Below the pieces are notes generated by a model that was given only the letters and a program-made list of their open reading frames with translations, did not search any database and had not been told where the DNA came from. Below are positions 1 to 11,921 of a stretch of DNA of 64,000 nucleotides, piece after piece; the stretch's first letter is position 1; each line of letters starts with the position of its first letter. This stretch comes from Xylocopa sonorina (Eukaryota; Arthropoda; Insecta; Hymenoptera; Apidae): contig NW_027490093.1 in NCBI RefSeq assembly GCF_050948175.1, forward strand, positions 2,480,001 through 2,544,000. The letters are read 5' to 3'. The position numbers and the translations under genes were made by a program.

Positions 1-54
1 ATATAACCATTCGCAATGAATATTATATCTTATCATGAAACATAGAAATGAGGA

Positions 55-64
55 GCGATATCGC
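55..64. repeat. Perfect 10-bp palindrome gcgatatcgc (unit 49-58), example copy
   Basis: The sequence gcgatatcgc is its own reverse complement and contains an EcoRV-type gatatc core with a CpG on each side. It recurs in many monomers of the array, while subfamilies with gcgatatggcg or gcgatttcgcg have lost it. It could be a protein-binding dyad or simply a neutral part of the consensus; the sequence alone does not decide. Confidence 0.8.
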
Positions 65-180
65 GACTTAAGAAGCACTAGATCACTATTGCTATGCAAC
101 GTAGACAACTGCAAACGCTATTTCCTAGCAAGGAAGTGTAGCACTTACATTCTTTTGAAGTGAATACGTGGTATACGTGA

Positions 181-354
181 CACTTCGCAATGAATATTAT
201 ATCTTATAACGAAACATAGAAATGAGATGCGATATCGCGTTTTACGGAGCATTAGAACTCAATTGCTACGATACGTAGACACCTGCAAACGCTATTTCCA
301 AGCATAGAAGTGTCGGATTTATATTCTTTTGAAGTGAATACGAAGTATACATGA
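181..354 (+). repeat. Example monomer (174 bp) defining the unit and numbering
   Basis: This is the first complete copy starting with cacttcgcaatg and is used here as unit positions 1-174. Hand-read consensus has 30 C and 33 G (36% G+C). Frequent variable sites are: unit 4-9, with cttcgc, ctccac or ctgcac before aatg; 45-63, with gatgcgatatcgcgtttt, gatgcgatatggcgattt or gagcgatttcgcgtttt; 86-90, with cttcg or ctacg; 104-107, with tgca or tgga; and 155-172, with tgaatacgaggtatacat, tgtatgcgaggtatacaa or tgtagacgaggaatacat. These linked variants define subfamilies and let larger duplicated blocks be traced. This copy carries the less usual cttataacg near its start. Confidence 0.93.
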
Positions 355-828
355 CACTTCGCAATGAATATTATATTTTATCATGAAACATAGAAATGGG
401 ATGTGATATCGCGTTTTAAGAAAAATTAGAACTCTATTGCTACGATACGTAGGCATCTGCAAACGCTATTTCCTAGCAAGGAAGTGTCGCATTTACATTC
501 TTTTGAAGCGAATACGAGGTATACATAACACTGAACAATGAATATTATATCTTATCATGAAACATAGAAATGGGATGCGATATCGCGATTTAAGAAGCAT
601 TAGGGCTCCAATGCTACGATACGTGGACATCTGCCAACGCTATTTCCTAGCAAGGAAGTGTCGCATTTACATTCATTCGAAGTGTAGACGAGGAATACAT
701 TACACTTCGTAATGAATATTATATCTTATCACGAAACATAGAAATGAGATGCGATATCGCGATTTAATGTGCATTTGCAATCTATTGCTTCGATACGTGG
801 AAATCTGGAAACGCTATTTCCTCGCAAG

Positions 829-922
829 GAAGTGTGGTATTTACAATCTTTTTAAGTGCAGACGATGTATTCGTGGAAGTGTGGCATTTACAATCTTTTG
901 TACTGCAGACGAGGTATACATA
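829..922 (+). repeat. Monomer with internal 47-bp partial duplication
   Basis: The piece starting gaagtgtggtatttac (829-875) is followed by a second, diverged copy starting gaagtgtggcatttac (876-922). The distance between neighbouring aatgaatatt landmarks is 221 bp here (711 to 932) instead of 174. The same structure recurs at 34,208-34,301 in block B, so it predates the block duplication. Each repeat begins at a gaagtg, which also occurs twice in a normal monomer and may have been the slippage point. Confidence 0.82.
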
Positions 923-1569
923 ACACTTCGCAATGAATATTATGTCATGTCACAAAACATAGAAATGGGATGTGATATCGCGTTTTAAGAAGCATTAGAA
1001 CTCTCTTGCTTCTATACGTAGACATCTGGAAGCGTTATTTCCTAGCGGGGAAGGGTGTCATTTACATTCTTTTGAAGTGTAGACGAGGTATACATAACAC
1101 TTCGCAACGAATATTATATCTTATATTGAATCATAGAAATGGGTTGCTGTATCCCGTTTTATGAAGCATGAGAACTCTATTGCTTCCATACGTAGACATC
1201 TGGAAACACTATTTCCTAGCAAGCAAGTGAGACATTTACATTCCTTTGACGTGCAGACGAGGTATGCATAACACTTCGCAATGAAATTTGTATCTTATCA
1301 TGAAACATAGAAGAGAGATGCGATATCTGCGATTTAAGAAGCACTAGGACTCTATTGCTTCGATAGTTAGACATCTGGAAAGGCATTTCCTAGCATGGAA
1401 GTGTGGCATTTACATTCTTTTGAAGTGTAGAGAAGGTATACATAACACTTCGCAATGAATATTATATCTTATCATGGAACGGAACTGAGGTGCGATATCG
1501 CGTTCTAGGAAGCATTACAACTATATTGCTTCGATACGTAGACATCTGGAAACGCAATTTCCTAGCAAG

Positions 1570-1663
1570 GGTGTGTGGTATTTACAATCTTTTGAAGTGC
1601 TGACGAGGTACACAAGGAAGTCTGGCATTTACAATCTTCTGAAGTGCAGACGAGGTATACATA
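1570..1663 (+). repeat. Second monomer with the 47-bp partial duplication
   Basis: The stretch ending in gtgtgtgg (1,578) recurs 47 bp later as gtctgg (ending 1,625), followed in both by tttacaatctt. The landmark spacing is 219 bp (1,454 to 1,673), because this monomer also lost about 2 bp upstream, near 1,478. It resembles the 829 variant closely enough to suggest common descent, but the repeat arms carry different point changes. Confidence 0.72.
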
Positions 1664-2444
1664 ACACTTCGCAATGACTATTATATCCTATCATGAAACA
1701 TAGAAATGAGATGCGATATCGCGTTATAAGAAGCAATAGAACTCTGTTGCTTCGATACGTAGACATCTGGAGACGCATTTCCTAGCAAGGAAGTGCCGCA
1801 CTTACATTCTTTTGAAGTGAATACGAGGTATACATGACACTTCGCAACGATTATTATATCTTATCATGAAACATAGAAATGTGATGCGATATCGCGATTT
1901 AGGAAGCATTAGAACTCTATTGCTGCGATACGTTAACATCTGCAAACGCTATGTCCTAGCAAGGAAGTGTCGCATTTACATTCTTTTGAAGTGAGTTCGA
2001 GGTATACATAACACTCCACAATGAATATTATATCTTATCATGAAACATAGAAATGAGATGCGATATCGCGTTTTAAGTAGCATTAGATCTCTATAACTTC
2101 GATGCGTAGACATCTGAGAACGCCATTTCCTAGCAAGGAAGGTTCGCATTTACATTCATTTGAAGTGTAGACGAGGAATACATAACACATCGCATTGAGT
2201 ATTATATCTTATCATGAGACATAAAAATGAGATGCGATATCGCGTTATAAGAAGCATTTGAACTCTATTGCTGCGATACGTTAACATCTGCAAACGCTAT
2301 GTCCTAGCAAGGAAGTGTCGCATTTACATTCTTTTGAAGAGAAAACGTGGTATTCATGATACACCGAATTGAATATTATAACTGATCATGAAACATAGAA
2401 ATGTGATGCGATATCGCGTTCCGAGAAGCATTAGAACTCTATTG

Positions 2445-2457
2445 CTACGATACGTAG
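2445..2457. repeat. Dyad ctacg-ata-cgtag (unit 86-98), example copy
   Basis: Five-base arms ctacg and cgtag flank a three-base spacer ata. The dyad exists only in monomers of the gctacg type. In the equally common gcttcg type the left arm is broken at one base. The two types are intermixed throughout the window. Confidence 0.7.
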
Positions 2458-4682
2458 ACATCTGCAAACGCTACTTACTAGCAAGGAAGTGTCGTATTTA
2501 CATTCTTTTGAAGAGAATACGAGGTATACATGACACTCCGCAATGAATAGTATATCTTATCGTAAAACATAGAAATGAGATGCGATATGGCGACTCAAGA
2601 AGCATTAGATCTCTATTGCTACGATACGTAGATTTCTGCAGACGCTATTTCTTAGCAAGGAAGTGTCGCATTTATATTCATTTGAAGTGTAGACGAGATA
2701 TACATAACACTGCACAATGAATATTATATCTTATCATGAAACGTAGAAGTGAGATGCGATATCGCGATTTAAGAAGCATTACATCTCTATTGCTTCGATT
2801 CGTAGACATCTGCAAACGCTAGTTCTTAGCAAGGAAGTGTCGCATTTACATTCATTTGAAGTATATGCGAGGAATACAAGACACTGCGCAATGAATATTA
2901 TATCTTATCATGGAACATACAAACGAAATGCGATATTGCGATTTAAGGAGCATAAGAACTCTATTGCTTCGACACGTAGCCGTCTGAAAGCGCTACTTCC
3001 CAGCAAGGAAGTGTCGCATTTACATTCTTTTGAAAGGAATACAAGGTATACATGACACTGCACAATGAATATTATATCTTATTGTAAAACATAGAAATGA
3101 GATGCCATACCTCGTTTTAAGAAGCATTACAACACTCTTTCTTCGATCCGCAGACAACTGCCATCGCTATGTCCTAGCAAGGAAGTGTTGCATTTACATT
3201 CATTTGAAGTGAATACGAGGTATACATAACACCGCACAATGAATATTATATCTTATAGTGTGATTTCGAAATGAGATGCTATATCGCGATTTGAGAAGCA
3301 TTAGAACCCCTTTAATACGATACGTAGACATCTGCAATCGCTATTTCCTAGCAAGGAATTGTCGCATTTACGTTCTTTTCAAGCAAATACAAGGTATACA
3401 TGACACGTCGCAATGAATATTATATCTTATCATGAAACATATAAATGAGATGCGCTATGGCGTTTTAAGAAGCATTAGAAATCTATTGCTACGATACGTA
3501 GGCAACTGCAAACGCTATTTCCTAGCAAGGAAGTGTCGCAATTACATTCTATTGAAAGGAATACGAGGTGTACATGACACTTCGCAATGAATATGATATC
3601 TTATCATGAATCATAGAAATGAGATGCGTTATGAGGATTTAAGAAGCATTATAATTCTATTGGTTCGATACGTAGACATCTGCAAATGATATTTCCTAGC
3701 AAGGAAGTGACGCATTATAATTCTTTTGAAGTGAATACGAGGTATTGATAACACTGCACAATGAATACTATATCTTATCATGAAACATTGAAATGAGATG
3801 CGATATCGCGATATAAGCAGCATTACAAATCTATTGCTTCGATACGTAGACATCTGCAAACTCTACTTCCTAGCAAGGAAGTGTCGCATTTACATTCATT
3901 TGAAGTGAATACGAAGTATACATGACACTCCGCAATGAATATTATATCTTATCCTAAAACAGAAATGAGGTGCGATATCTCGTTTTAAGAAACATTAGAA
4001 ATCTATTGCTTCGATACGTAGACATCTGCAAACGCTACCTCCTAGCAAAGGAAGTGTCGCATTTACATTCTTTTGTAGTGAATTCGAGGTATACATAACA
4101 CTCCACAATGAATATTATATCTTATCATGAAGCATATAAATGAGAAGCGGTTTCGCGTTTTAAGAAGCATTAGAACTCTATTGCTACGATACGTAGACAT
4201 CTGCAAACGCTATTTACTAGTAAGGAAGTGTCGTATTTACAATCTTTTGAAGAGAAAACCTGGTATACATGATACACCTTAATGAATATTATATCTTATC
4301 ATAAAACATAGAAATAAGATGCGATATGACGATTTAAGAAGCAATAGAACACTACAGCTTCGATACGTAGACATCTGCAAACGCTACTTCCTAGCATGGA
4401 AGTGTCGTATTTACATTCATTTGAAGTGTATGCGAGGTATACATGACACTCCACAATGAATATTATATCTTTTCATGAAACATAGAAATGGGGTGCGATA
4501 TCGCGTTTTAAGAAGCATTAGAAATCTATTGCTACGCAGCTATCTGCAGACGCTATTTCCTAGCAAGGAAGTGACGCATTTACAATCTTTTGAAGTGAAT
4601 ACGAGGTATACATAACAGTCCACTATGAATATTATATCTTATCATGTAACATAGAAATGAGATTCGATATGGCTATTTAAAA

Positions 4683-5376
4683 AGCATTAGAACTCTATTG
4701 CTTCGATACGTAGACAACTGCAAACGCTACTTCCTAGCAAGGAAGTGTCGCGTTTACATTCATTTGAAGTGTATGGAGATATACATGACACATCGCAATG
4801 ATTATTATATCTTATAATGAAACATAGAAATGAAATGCGATATCGCGTTTTAAGAAGCATTAGAACTCTGTTGCTTCGATACGTAGACATCTGCCATCGC
4901 TATTTCCTAGCAAGGAAGAGTCGCATTTACATTCATTTGAAGTGTATGCGAGGTATACAAGACACTTCGCAATGAATATTACGTCTTATCATGATTCATA
5001 GAAGTGAGATGCGATATCGCGTTTTGAGAAGCATTAGAACTCTATTGCTTCGATACGTAGACAACTGCAAACGCAACTTCCTAGCAAGGAAGTGTCGCGT
5101 TTACATTCATTTGAAGTGTATGGAGATATACATGACACATCGCAATGATTATTATATCTTATAATGAAACATAGAAATGAAATGCGATATCGCGTTTTAA
5201 GAAGCATTAGAACTCTGTTGCTTCGATACGTAGACATCTGCCATCGCTATTTCCTAGCAAGGAAGAGTCGCATTTACATTCATTTGAAGTGTATGCGAGG
5301 TATACAAGACACTTCGCAATGAATATTACGTCTTATCATGATTCATAGAATTGAGATGCGATATCGCGTTTTGAGA
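4683..5376 (+). repeat. Tandem duplication of a two-monomer unit (2 x 347 bp)
   Basis: 4,683-5,029 and 5,030-5,376 match base for base except for about two differences, such as acgctacttcc against acgcaacttcc. The unit is two monomers minus one base. Block B (39,063-39,195) has only the start of one copy before its sequence jumps elsewhere. The small number of differences indicates a very recent event or ongoing conversion. Confidence 0.88.
4729..4746. repeat. Dyad acttcct-agca-aggaagt (unit 114-131), example copy
   Basis: Seven-base perfect arms surround a four-base loop. The same 7-bp form occurs at 9,941-9,958 and 39,456-39,473. The commoner tatttcct form keeps five-base arms, ttcct and aggaa. 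The core agcaagg is among the best conserved stretches of the monomer by eye. Such short dyads can in principle extrude as cruciforms, as has been proposed for some centromeric satellites; this is not demonstrated here. Confidence 0.72.
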
Positions 5377-5709
5377 AGCATTAGAACACTACTGCTACGA
5401 TACGTAGACATCTGCAGACGCTATTTCCTAGCAAGGAAGTGTCGCATTTACTTTCTTTTGAAGTGAATGCGAGGTATACATAACACTCCACAACGAATAT
5501 TATATCTTATCATGAAGCATATAAATGAGAAGCGGTTTCGCGTTTTAAGAAACATTAGAACTCTATTGCTACGATACGTGGACGTCTGCAAACGCTAGTT
5601 CCTAGCAAGGAAGTGTAGCATTTTCAATCTTTTGAAGCGAATACGAGGTATACATAACAATCCATAATGAATATTATATCTTATCATAAAACATAGAAAT
5701 GAGATGCGA
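5377..5709 (+). repeat. Two linking monomers between the dimer and the 11-mer
   Basis: Ordinary monomers, no gene. The part 5,443-5,716 carries the unusual strings cgcatttactttc, agaagcggtttcgcg and cattttcaatc, and has a close copy at 36,174-36,447 (offset 30,731). That offset differs from those joining blocks A and B, so the copy sits out of register. Confidence 0.8.
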
Positions 5710-8700
5710 TATCGCGTTTTAAGAAGCATTAGAAATCTGTTACTTCGATACGTAAACATCTGCAAACGCTATTTCCAAGCAAGGAAGTGTCGCATTTACA
5801 TTCTTTTGAAGTGAGTACGAGGTATACATAACACTGCACAATGAATGTTGTATCTTAATACGAAACATAGAAATGAGATGCGGTATGGCGATTTTAGAAG
5901 CATTGGAACTCTATTGCAACGATCCGTAGATATCTGCAAACGCTACTTCCTTGCAAGCAAGAGTCGCATTTACATTCTTTTGAAGTGAATACGAGGTATA
6001 CACTACACTTCGCAATGAATATTATATCTTATCACGAAACATAGAAATGAGATGCGATATCTCGTTTTAGGAAGCATTAGAACTCTATTGCTATGATACG
6101 TAGACATCTCCGAACGCTATTTCCTAGCAAGGAAGTGTCGCATTTACATTCATTTGAATTGAATACGAGGAACACATGAAACTTCGCAATGAATATTATA
6201 TCTTATCATGTAACATAGAAATGAAATGCGATATGACGATATAAGAAGCATTAGAATTCTATTGCTCCGATTCGTAGAAATTTGCAAACGCTATTTCCTA
6301 TCAAGGAAGTGTCGCATTTACATTAATTTGAAGTGTATGCGAGGTATACAAGAAACTTCGCAATGAATATTACATCTTATCATGATTCATAGAAATGAGA
6401 TGCGATATCGCGTTTCGAGAAGCATTAGAACTCAATTGCTACGATTCGTAGACATCTGCAGACGCTATTTCCTATCAAGGAAGTGTCGCATTTACATTCT
6501 TTTGAAGTGAATTCGAGATATACATAACACTCCACAAGGAATATTATATCTTATCATGTAGCATATAAATGAGGAGCGATTTCGCGTTTTAAGAAGCATT
6601 AGAACTCTATTGCTACGATACGTAGACATCTGCAAACGCTATTTCCTAGCAAGGAAGTTTTGCATTTACATTCTTCTGAAGTGTAGACGAGATATACATA
6701 ACACTCCACAATGAATATTGTATCTTATCATGAAACATATAATTGAGGGTCGATTCGCGTTTTAAGAAGCATTAGAAATCTATTGCTACGATACGTAGAC
6801 ATCTGCAGACGCTATTTCCTAGCAAGGAAGTGTCGCATTTACATTCTTTTGAAGTGAATATGAGGTATACATAACAATCCACAATGAAAATTATATCTTA
6901 TCATGAAGCATATAAATGAAGATCGGTTTCGCGTTTTAAGAAGCATTAGAACTCTATTGCTACGATACGTAGACATATGCAAACACTAATTCCTAGCAAG
7001 CAAGTGTCGCATTTTCAATCTTTTGAGTAAATACGAGGTATACATAAAAATCCACAATGCATTTATATCTTATCATGTAACGTAGAATTGAGGTGCGATA
7101 TCGCGATTTAAGAAGCATTAGAACTCTGTTGCTTCGATACGTAGACATCTGCCATCGCTATTTCCTAGCAAGGAAGTGTCGCATTTACATTCTTTTGGAG
7201 TGAATACGAGGTATACACAACACTCCACAATGAACATTATATCTTATCATGAAGCATAGAAATGAGGAGCGATTTCGCGTTTTAAGAAGCATTAGAACCC
7301 TATAGCTTCGATACGTAAGCATCTGCAGACGCTATTTCCTAGGAAGGAAGTGTCGCATTTACAATCTATTGAAGTGAATACGAGGTATACGTAACACTCC
7401 ACAATGAATATTATATCATATCATGAAGCATATAAATGAGAAGCGGTTTCGCTTTTTAACAAGCATTAGAGCTCTATTGCTACGATACGTAGACATCTGC
7501 AAACGCTAATTCCTAGCAAGGAAGTGTCGCATTTACATTCTTTTGATGTGAATACGGGGTATACATAACAATCCACAATGAATACTATATCTTATCATGA
7601 AACATAGAAATGAAATGCAATATCGCGTTTTAAGAAGCATTAGAAATCTGTTACTTCGATACGTAAACATCTGCAAACGCTATTTCCAAGCAAGGAAGTG
7701 TCGCATTTACATTCTTTTGAAGTGAATACGAGGTATACATAACACTGCACAATGAATGTTGTATCTTAATACGAAACATAGAAATGAGATGCGGTATGGC
7801 GATTTTAGAAGCATTGGAACTCTATTGCAACGATCCGTAGATATCTGCAAACGCTACTTCCTTGCAAGCAAGAGTCGCATTTACATTCTTTTGAAGTGAA
7901 TACGAGGTATACACTACACTTCGCAATGAATATTATATCTTATCACGAAACATAGAAATGAGATGCGATATCTCGTTTTAGGAAGCATTAGAACTCTATT
8001 GCTATGATACGTAGACATCTCCGAACGCTATTTCCTAGCAAGGAAGTGTCGCATTTACATTCATTTGAATTGAATACGAGGAACACATGAAACTTCGCAA
8101 TGAATATTATATCTTATCATGTAACATAGAAATGAAATGCGATATGACGATATAAGAAGCATTAGAATTCTATTGCTCCGATTCGTAGAAATTTGCAAAC
8201 GCTATTTCCTATCAAGGAAGTGTCGCATTTACATTAATTTGAAGTGTATGCGAGGTATACAAGAAACTTCGCAATGAATATTACATCTTATCATGATTCA
8301 TAGAAATGAGATGCGATATCGCGTTTCGAGAAGCATTAGAACTCAATTGCTACGATTCGTAGACATCTGCAGACGCTATTTCCTATCAAGGAAGTGTCGC
8401 ATTTACATTCTTTTGAAGTGAATTCGAGATATACATAACACTCCACAAGGAATATTATATCTTATCATGTAGCATATAAATGAGGAGCGATTTCGCGTTT
8501 TAAGAAGCATTAGAACTCTATTGCTACGATACGTAGACATCTGCAAACGCTATTTCCTAGCAAGGAAGTTTTGCATTTACATTCTTCTGAAGTGTAGACG
8601 AGATATACATAACACTCCACAATGAATATTGTATCTTATCATGAAACATATAATTGAGGGTCGATTCGCGTTTTAAGAAGCATTAGAAATCTATTGCTAC

Positions 8701-9645
8701 GATACGTAGACATCTGCAGACGCTATTTCCTAGCAAGGAAGTGTCGCATTTACATTCTTTTGAAGTGAATATGAGGTATACATAACAATCCACAATGAAA
8801 ATTATATCTTATCATGAAGCATATAAATGAAGATCGGTTTCGCGTTTTAAGAAGCATTAGAACTCTATTGCTACGATACGTAGACATATGCAAACACTAA
8901 TTCCTAGCAAGCAAGTGTCGCATTTTCAATCTTTTGAGTAAATACGAGGTATACATAAAAATCCACAATGCATTTATATCTTATCATGTAACGTAGAATT
9001 GAGGTGCGATATCGCGATTTAAGAAGCATTAGAACTCTGTTGCTTCGATACGTAGACATCTGCCATCGCTATTTCCTAGCAAGGAAGTGTCGCATTTACA
9101 TTCTTTTGGAGTGAATACGAGGTATACACAACACTCCACAATGAACATTATATCTTATCATGAAGCATAGAAATGAGGAGCGATTTCGCGTTTTAAGAAG
9201 CATTAGAACTCTATAGCTTCGATACGTAAGCATCTGCAGACGCTATTTCCTAGGAAGGAAGTGTCGCATTTACAATCTATTGAAGTGAATACGAGGTATA
9301 CGTAACACTCCACAATGAATATTATATCATATCATGAAGCATATAAATGAGAAGCGGTTTCGCTTTTTAACAAGCATTAGAGCTCTATTGCTACGATACG
9401 TAGACATCTGCAAACGCTAATTCCTAGCAAGGAAGTGTCGCATTTACATTCTTTTGATGTGAATACGGGGTATACATAACAATCCACAATGAATACTATA
9501 TCTTATCATGAAACATAGAAATGAAATGCAATATCGCGTTTTAAGAAGCATTAGAAATCTGTTACTTCGATACGTAAACATCTGCAAACGCTATTTCCAA
9601 GCAAGGAAGTGTCGCATTTACATTCTTTTGAAGTGAATACGAGGT
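5710..9645 (+). repeat. 11-monomer higher-order repeat, 2 x 1,911 bp plus start of a third
   Basis: The rare string aatctgttacttcgatacg begins near 5,733, 7,644 and 9,555, each 1,911 bp apart (11 x 174 minus 3). Units are 5,710-7,620 and 7,621-9,531. A third copy runs from 9,532 and stops at gaggt (9,645). By eye the two units differ at only a few positions, for example 5,815 g against a, and 7,299 c against 9,210 t. Monomers inside one unit differ strongly from each other, which is the hallmark of a higher-order repeat. No gene. Confidence 0.93.
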
Positions 9646-9893
9646 TATAATAACACTCCACAATGAACATTATATCTTATCATGAAGCATAGAAATGAGG
9701 AGCGATTTCGCGTTTTAAGAAGCATTAGAACCCTATAGCTTCGATACGTAAGCATCTGCAGACGCTATTTCCTAGGAAGGAAGTGTCGCATTTACAATCT
9801 GTTGAAGTGAATACGAGGTATACGTAACACTCCACAATGAATATTATATCATATCATGAAGCATATAAATGAGAAGCGGTTTCGCTTTTTAAC
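9646..9893 (+). repeat. Out-of-order fragment of the 11-mer
   Basis: After gaggttataataacac the sequence continues as a copy of 7,213-7,460 (and 9,124-9,371), that is 522 bp (three monomers) back within the 11-mer. It carries ccctatagc like the first unit rather than tctatagc of the second, and a private change at about 9,798. It ends where the 31-mer begins. Confidence 0.8.
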
Positions 9894-11867
9894 AAGCATT
9901 AGAACTCTATTGCTTCGATACCTAGACATCTGCAAACGCTACTTCCTAGCAAGGAAGTGTCGCATTTGCATTCATTTGAAGTGTATGCGAGGTATACAAG
10001 ACACTTCGCAATGAATATTGTATCTTATCTTGAAACATAGATATGAGATGCGATATCGCGTTTTGAGAAGCATTAGGACACTATTGCTTCGATACGTAGA
10101 CATCTGCAAACGCTATTTCCTAGCAAGGAAGTGTCGTATTTACATTCTCTTGAAGTGTAGACGAGATATACATAACACTGCACAATAAATATTATATCTT
10201 ATCGTGAAACATAGAAATGAGCAGCGATATCGCTTTTTGAGAAGCATTAGAACTCCATTGCTACGATACGTAGACAACTGCAAACGCCATTTCCTACCAA
10301 GGTAGTGTCGTACTTACATTCTTTTGAAGTGAATACGAGGGATACATAACACTTCGCAATGAATATTATATCCTATCATGAAACATAGAAGTGAGATGCG
10401 ACATCCCGTTTTAAGAAGCATTAGATCTCTATTGCTTCGATACGGAGACATCTGCAAGCGCTATTTCCTAGCAAGGAAGTATCGCAATTACATTCTTTTT
10501 AAGTGAATACGAGGTATGCATAACACTGCACAATGAATATTATATCTTATCACGAATCATACAAATTAGATGCGATTTCGCGATTTAAAAAGGATTAGAA
10601 TTCTATCGCTACGATACGTAGACATCTGCAAACGCTTTTTAATAGCAAGGAAGTGTCCCAATTACATTCTTTTGAAGCGAATACGAGGCATACGTGATAC
10701 TTCGCAATGAAAATTATATCTTATCATGAAACACAGAAATGAGATGCGATAGCGCGATTTAAGCAGCATTGGAACTCTATTACTTCGATACGTAGACATC
10801 TCCATGCGCTATCTCCTAGCAAGGAATTGTGGCATTTACATTCCTTTGAAGTGTAGACGAGATATACATAACACTGCACAATGAATATTATATCTTATCA
10901 TGAAAAATAGAAATGTGATACGATATCACGATTTAAGAAGCATTAGAACTCTATTGCCACGATACGTAGATATTTGAAAATGCTATTTCTTGGCAAGCAA
11001 GTCTCGCATTTACATTCTTTTGAGGTGAATACGAGGTGTATATGACACTTCGCAATGAATATTATATCTTATCATGAAACATCGAAATGGTATGCGATAT
11101 CGCGTTTTGAGAAGCATTAGAACCCTATTGCTACGATACGTAGACATCTGCAAAAGCTATTTCCTAGCAAGGAAGTGTCGCCTTTACATTCTTTTGAAGT
11201 GAATACGAAGTATACATAACACTCCACAATGAATATTATATCTTATCATGAGACATAGGAATGAGGTACGATATTATGTTTTAAGATGCATTAGAAATCT
11301 ATTGCTTCGATACGTAGACACCTGCAAACGCTACTTCCTAGCCATGAAGTGTCGCATTTAAATTCGTTTGAAGTGTATGCGAGGTATACCATACACTTCG
11401 CAATGACTATTATGTCTTATCATGAAACATAGAAATGTGGAGCGATATCGCGTTTTCAGAAGAATTCGAACTCTAATGCTACGGTACGTAGACACCTGCA
11501 GACGCTATTTCCTAGCAGGGAAGTGTCGCATTTACATTCTTCGGAAGTGAATACGAGGTATACATGACACTTAGCAAATTAATATTATATGTTATCATGA
11601 ATCATAGAAATGAGATGCGATATCCCGTTTTACGGAGCATTAGAACACTATTGCTTCGATACGTAGGCATCTGCAAACGATATTTCCCAGCACGGAAGTG
11701 TCGCATTTACATTCATTTGAAGTGAATACTAGATATGCATGACAATTCGCAATGAATATTATATCTTGTCATGAAACATAGAAATGAGATGCGATATCGC
11801 GTTTTAAGAAGTACTAGAACTCTATTGCTTCGATACGTAGACATCTGCAAACGCTTTTCCTAACAAC

Positions 11868-11921
11868 GAAGTGTCGCATTTACATTCATTTGAAGTGAAT
11901 ACGAGGTATACATGACACTTC
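11868..11921. repeat. 8-bp inverted repeat gaagtgtc/gacacttc with 38-bp loop, example copy
   Basis: The arms lie at unit 127-134 and at unit 173-174 plus 1-6 of the next monomer, so the repeat straddles the chosen monomer border. The arms are intact in monomers that end in catgacacttcgc and are broken in the tccac and tgcac junction types. The loop contains a further short dyad, attca/tgaat, in monomers with the gtgaatac variant. Confidence 0.6.

Larger units (their letters stand above)
1..4682 (+). repeat. Block A: satellite segment with near-identical relative at 32,858-39,199
   Basis: About 27 monomers, no gene. Position 1 aligns with 32,858 (offset 32,857) up to about 420. After that 424-~1,440 aligns with offset 33,379, 1,991-~2,450 with offset 34,551, and ~2,630-~4,815 with offset 34,380. 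The offset steps are +522, +1,172 and -171 bp, meaning about 3 more monomers, 7 more monomers and 1 fewer monomer in block B. Point differences inside aligned parts are few, for example 1,266 gtatgcat against gtatacat, so the copies are recent compared with ordinary monomer divergence. Monomers with tctggaaacg and gtggcattt variants cluster in the first 1.8 kb. Confidence 0.85.

Noticed and set aside
181..354. CENP-B box
   Set aside because: The unit has TTCG at two places (unit 4-7 and 87-90), but neither fits the nTTCGnnnnAnnCGGGn core: the required A and CGGG are missing, and the reverse strand offers no match.
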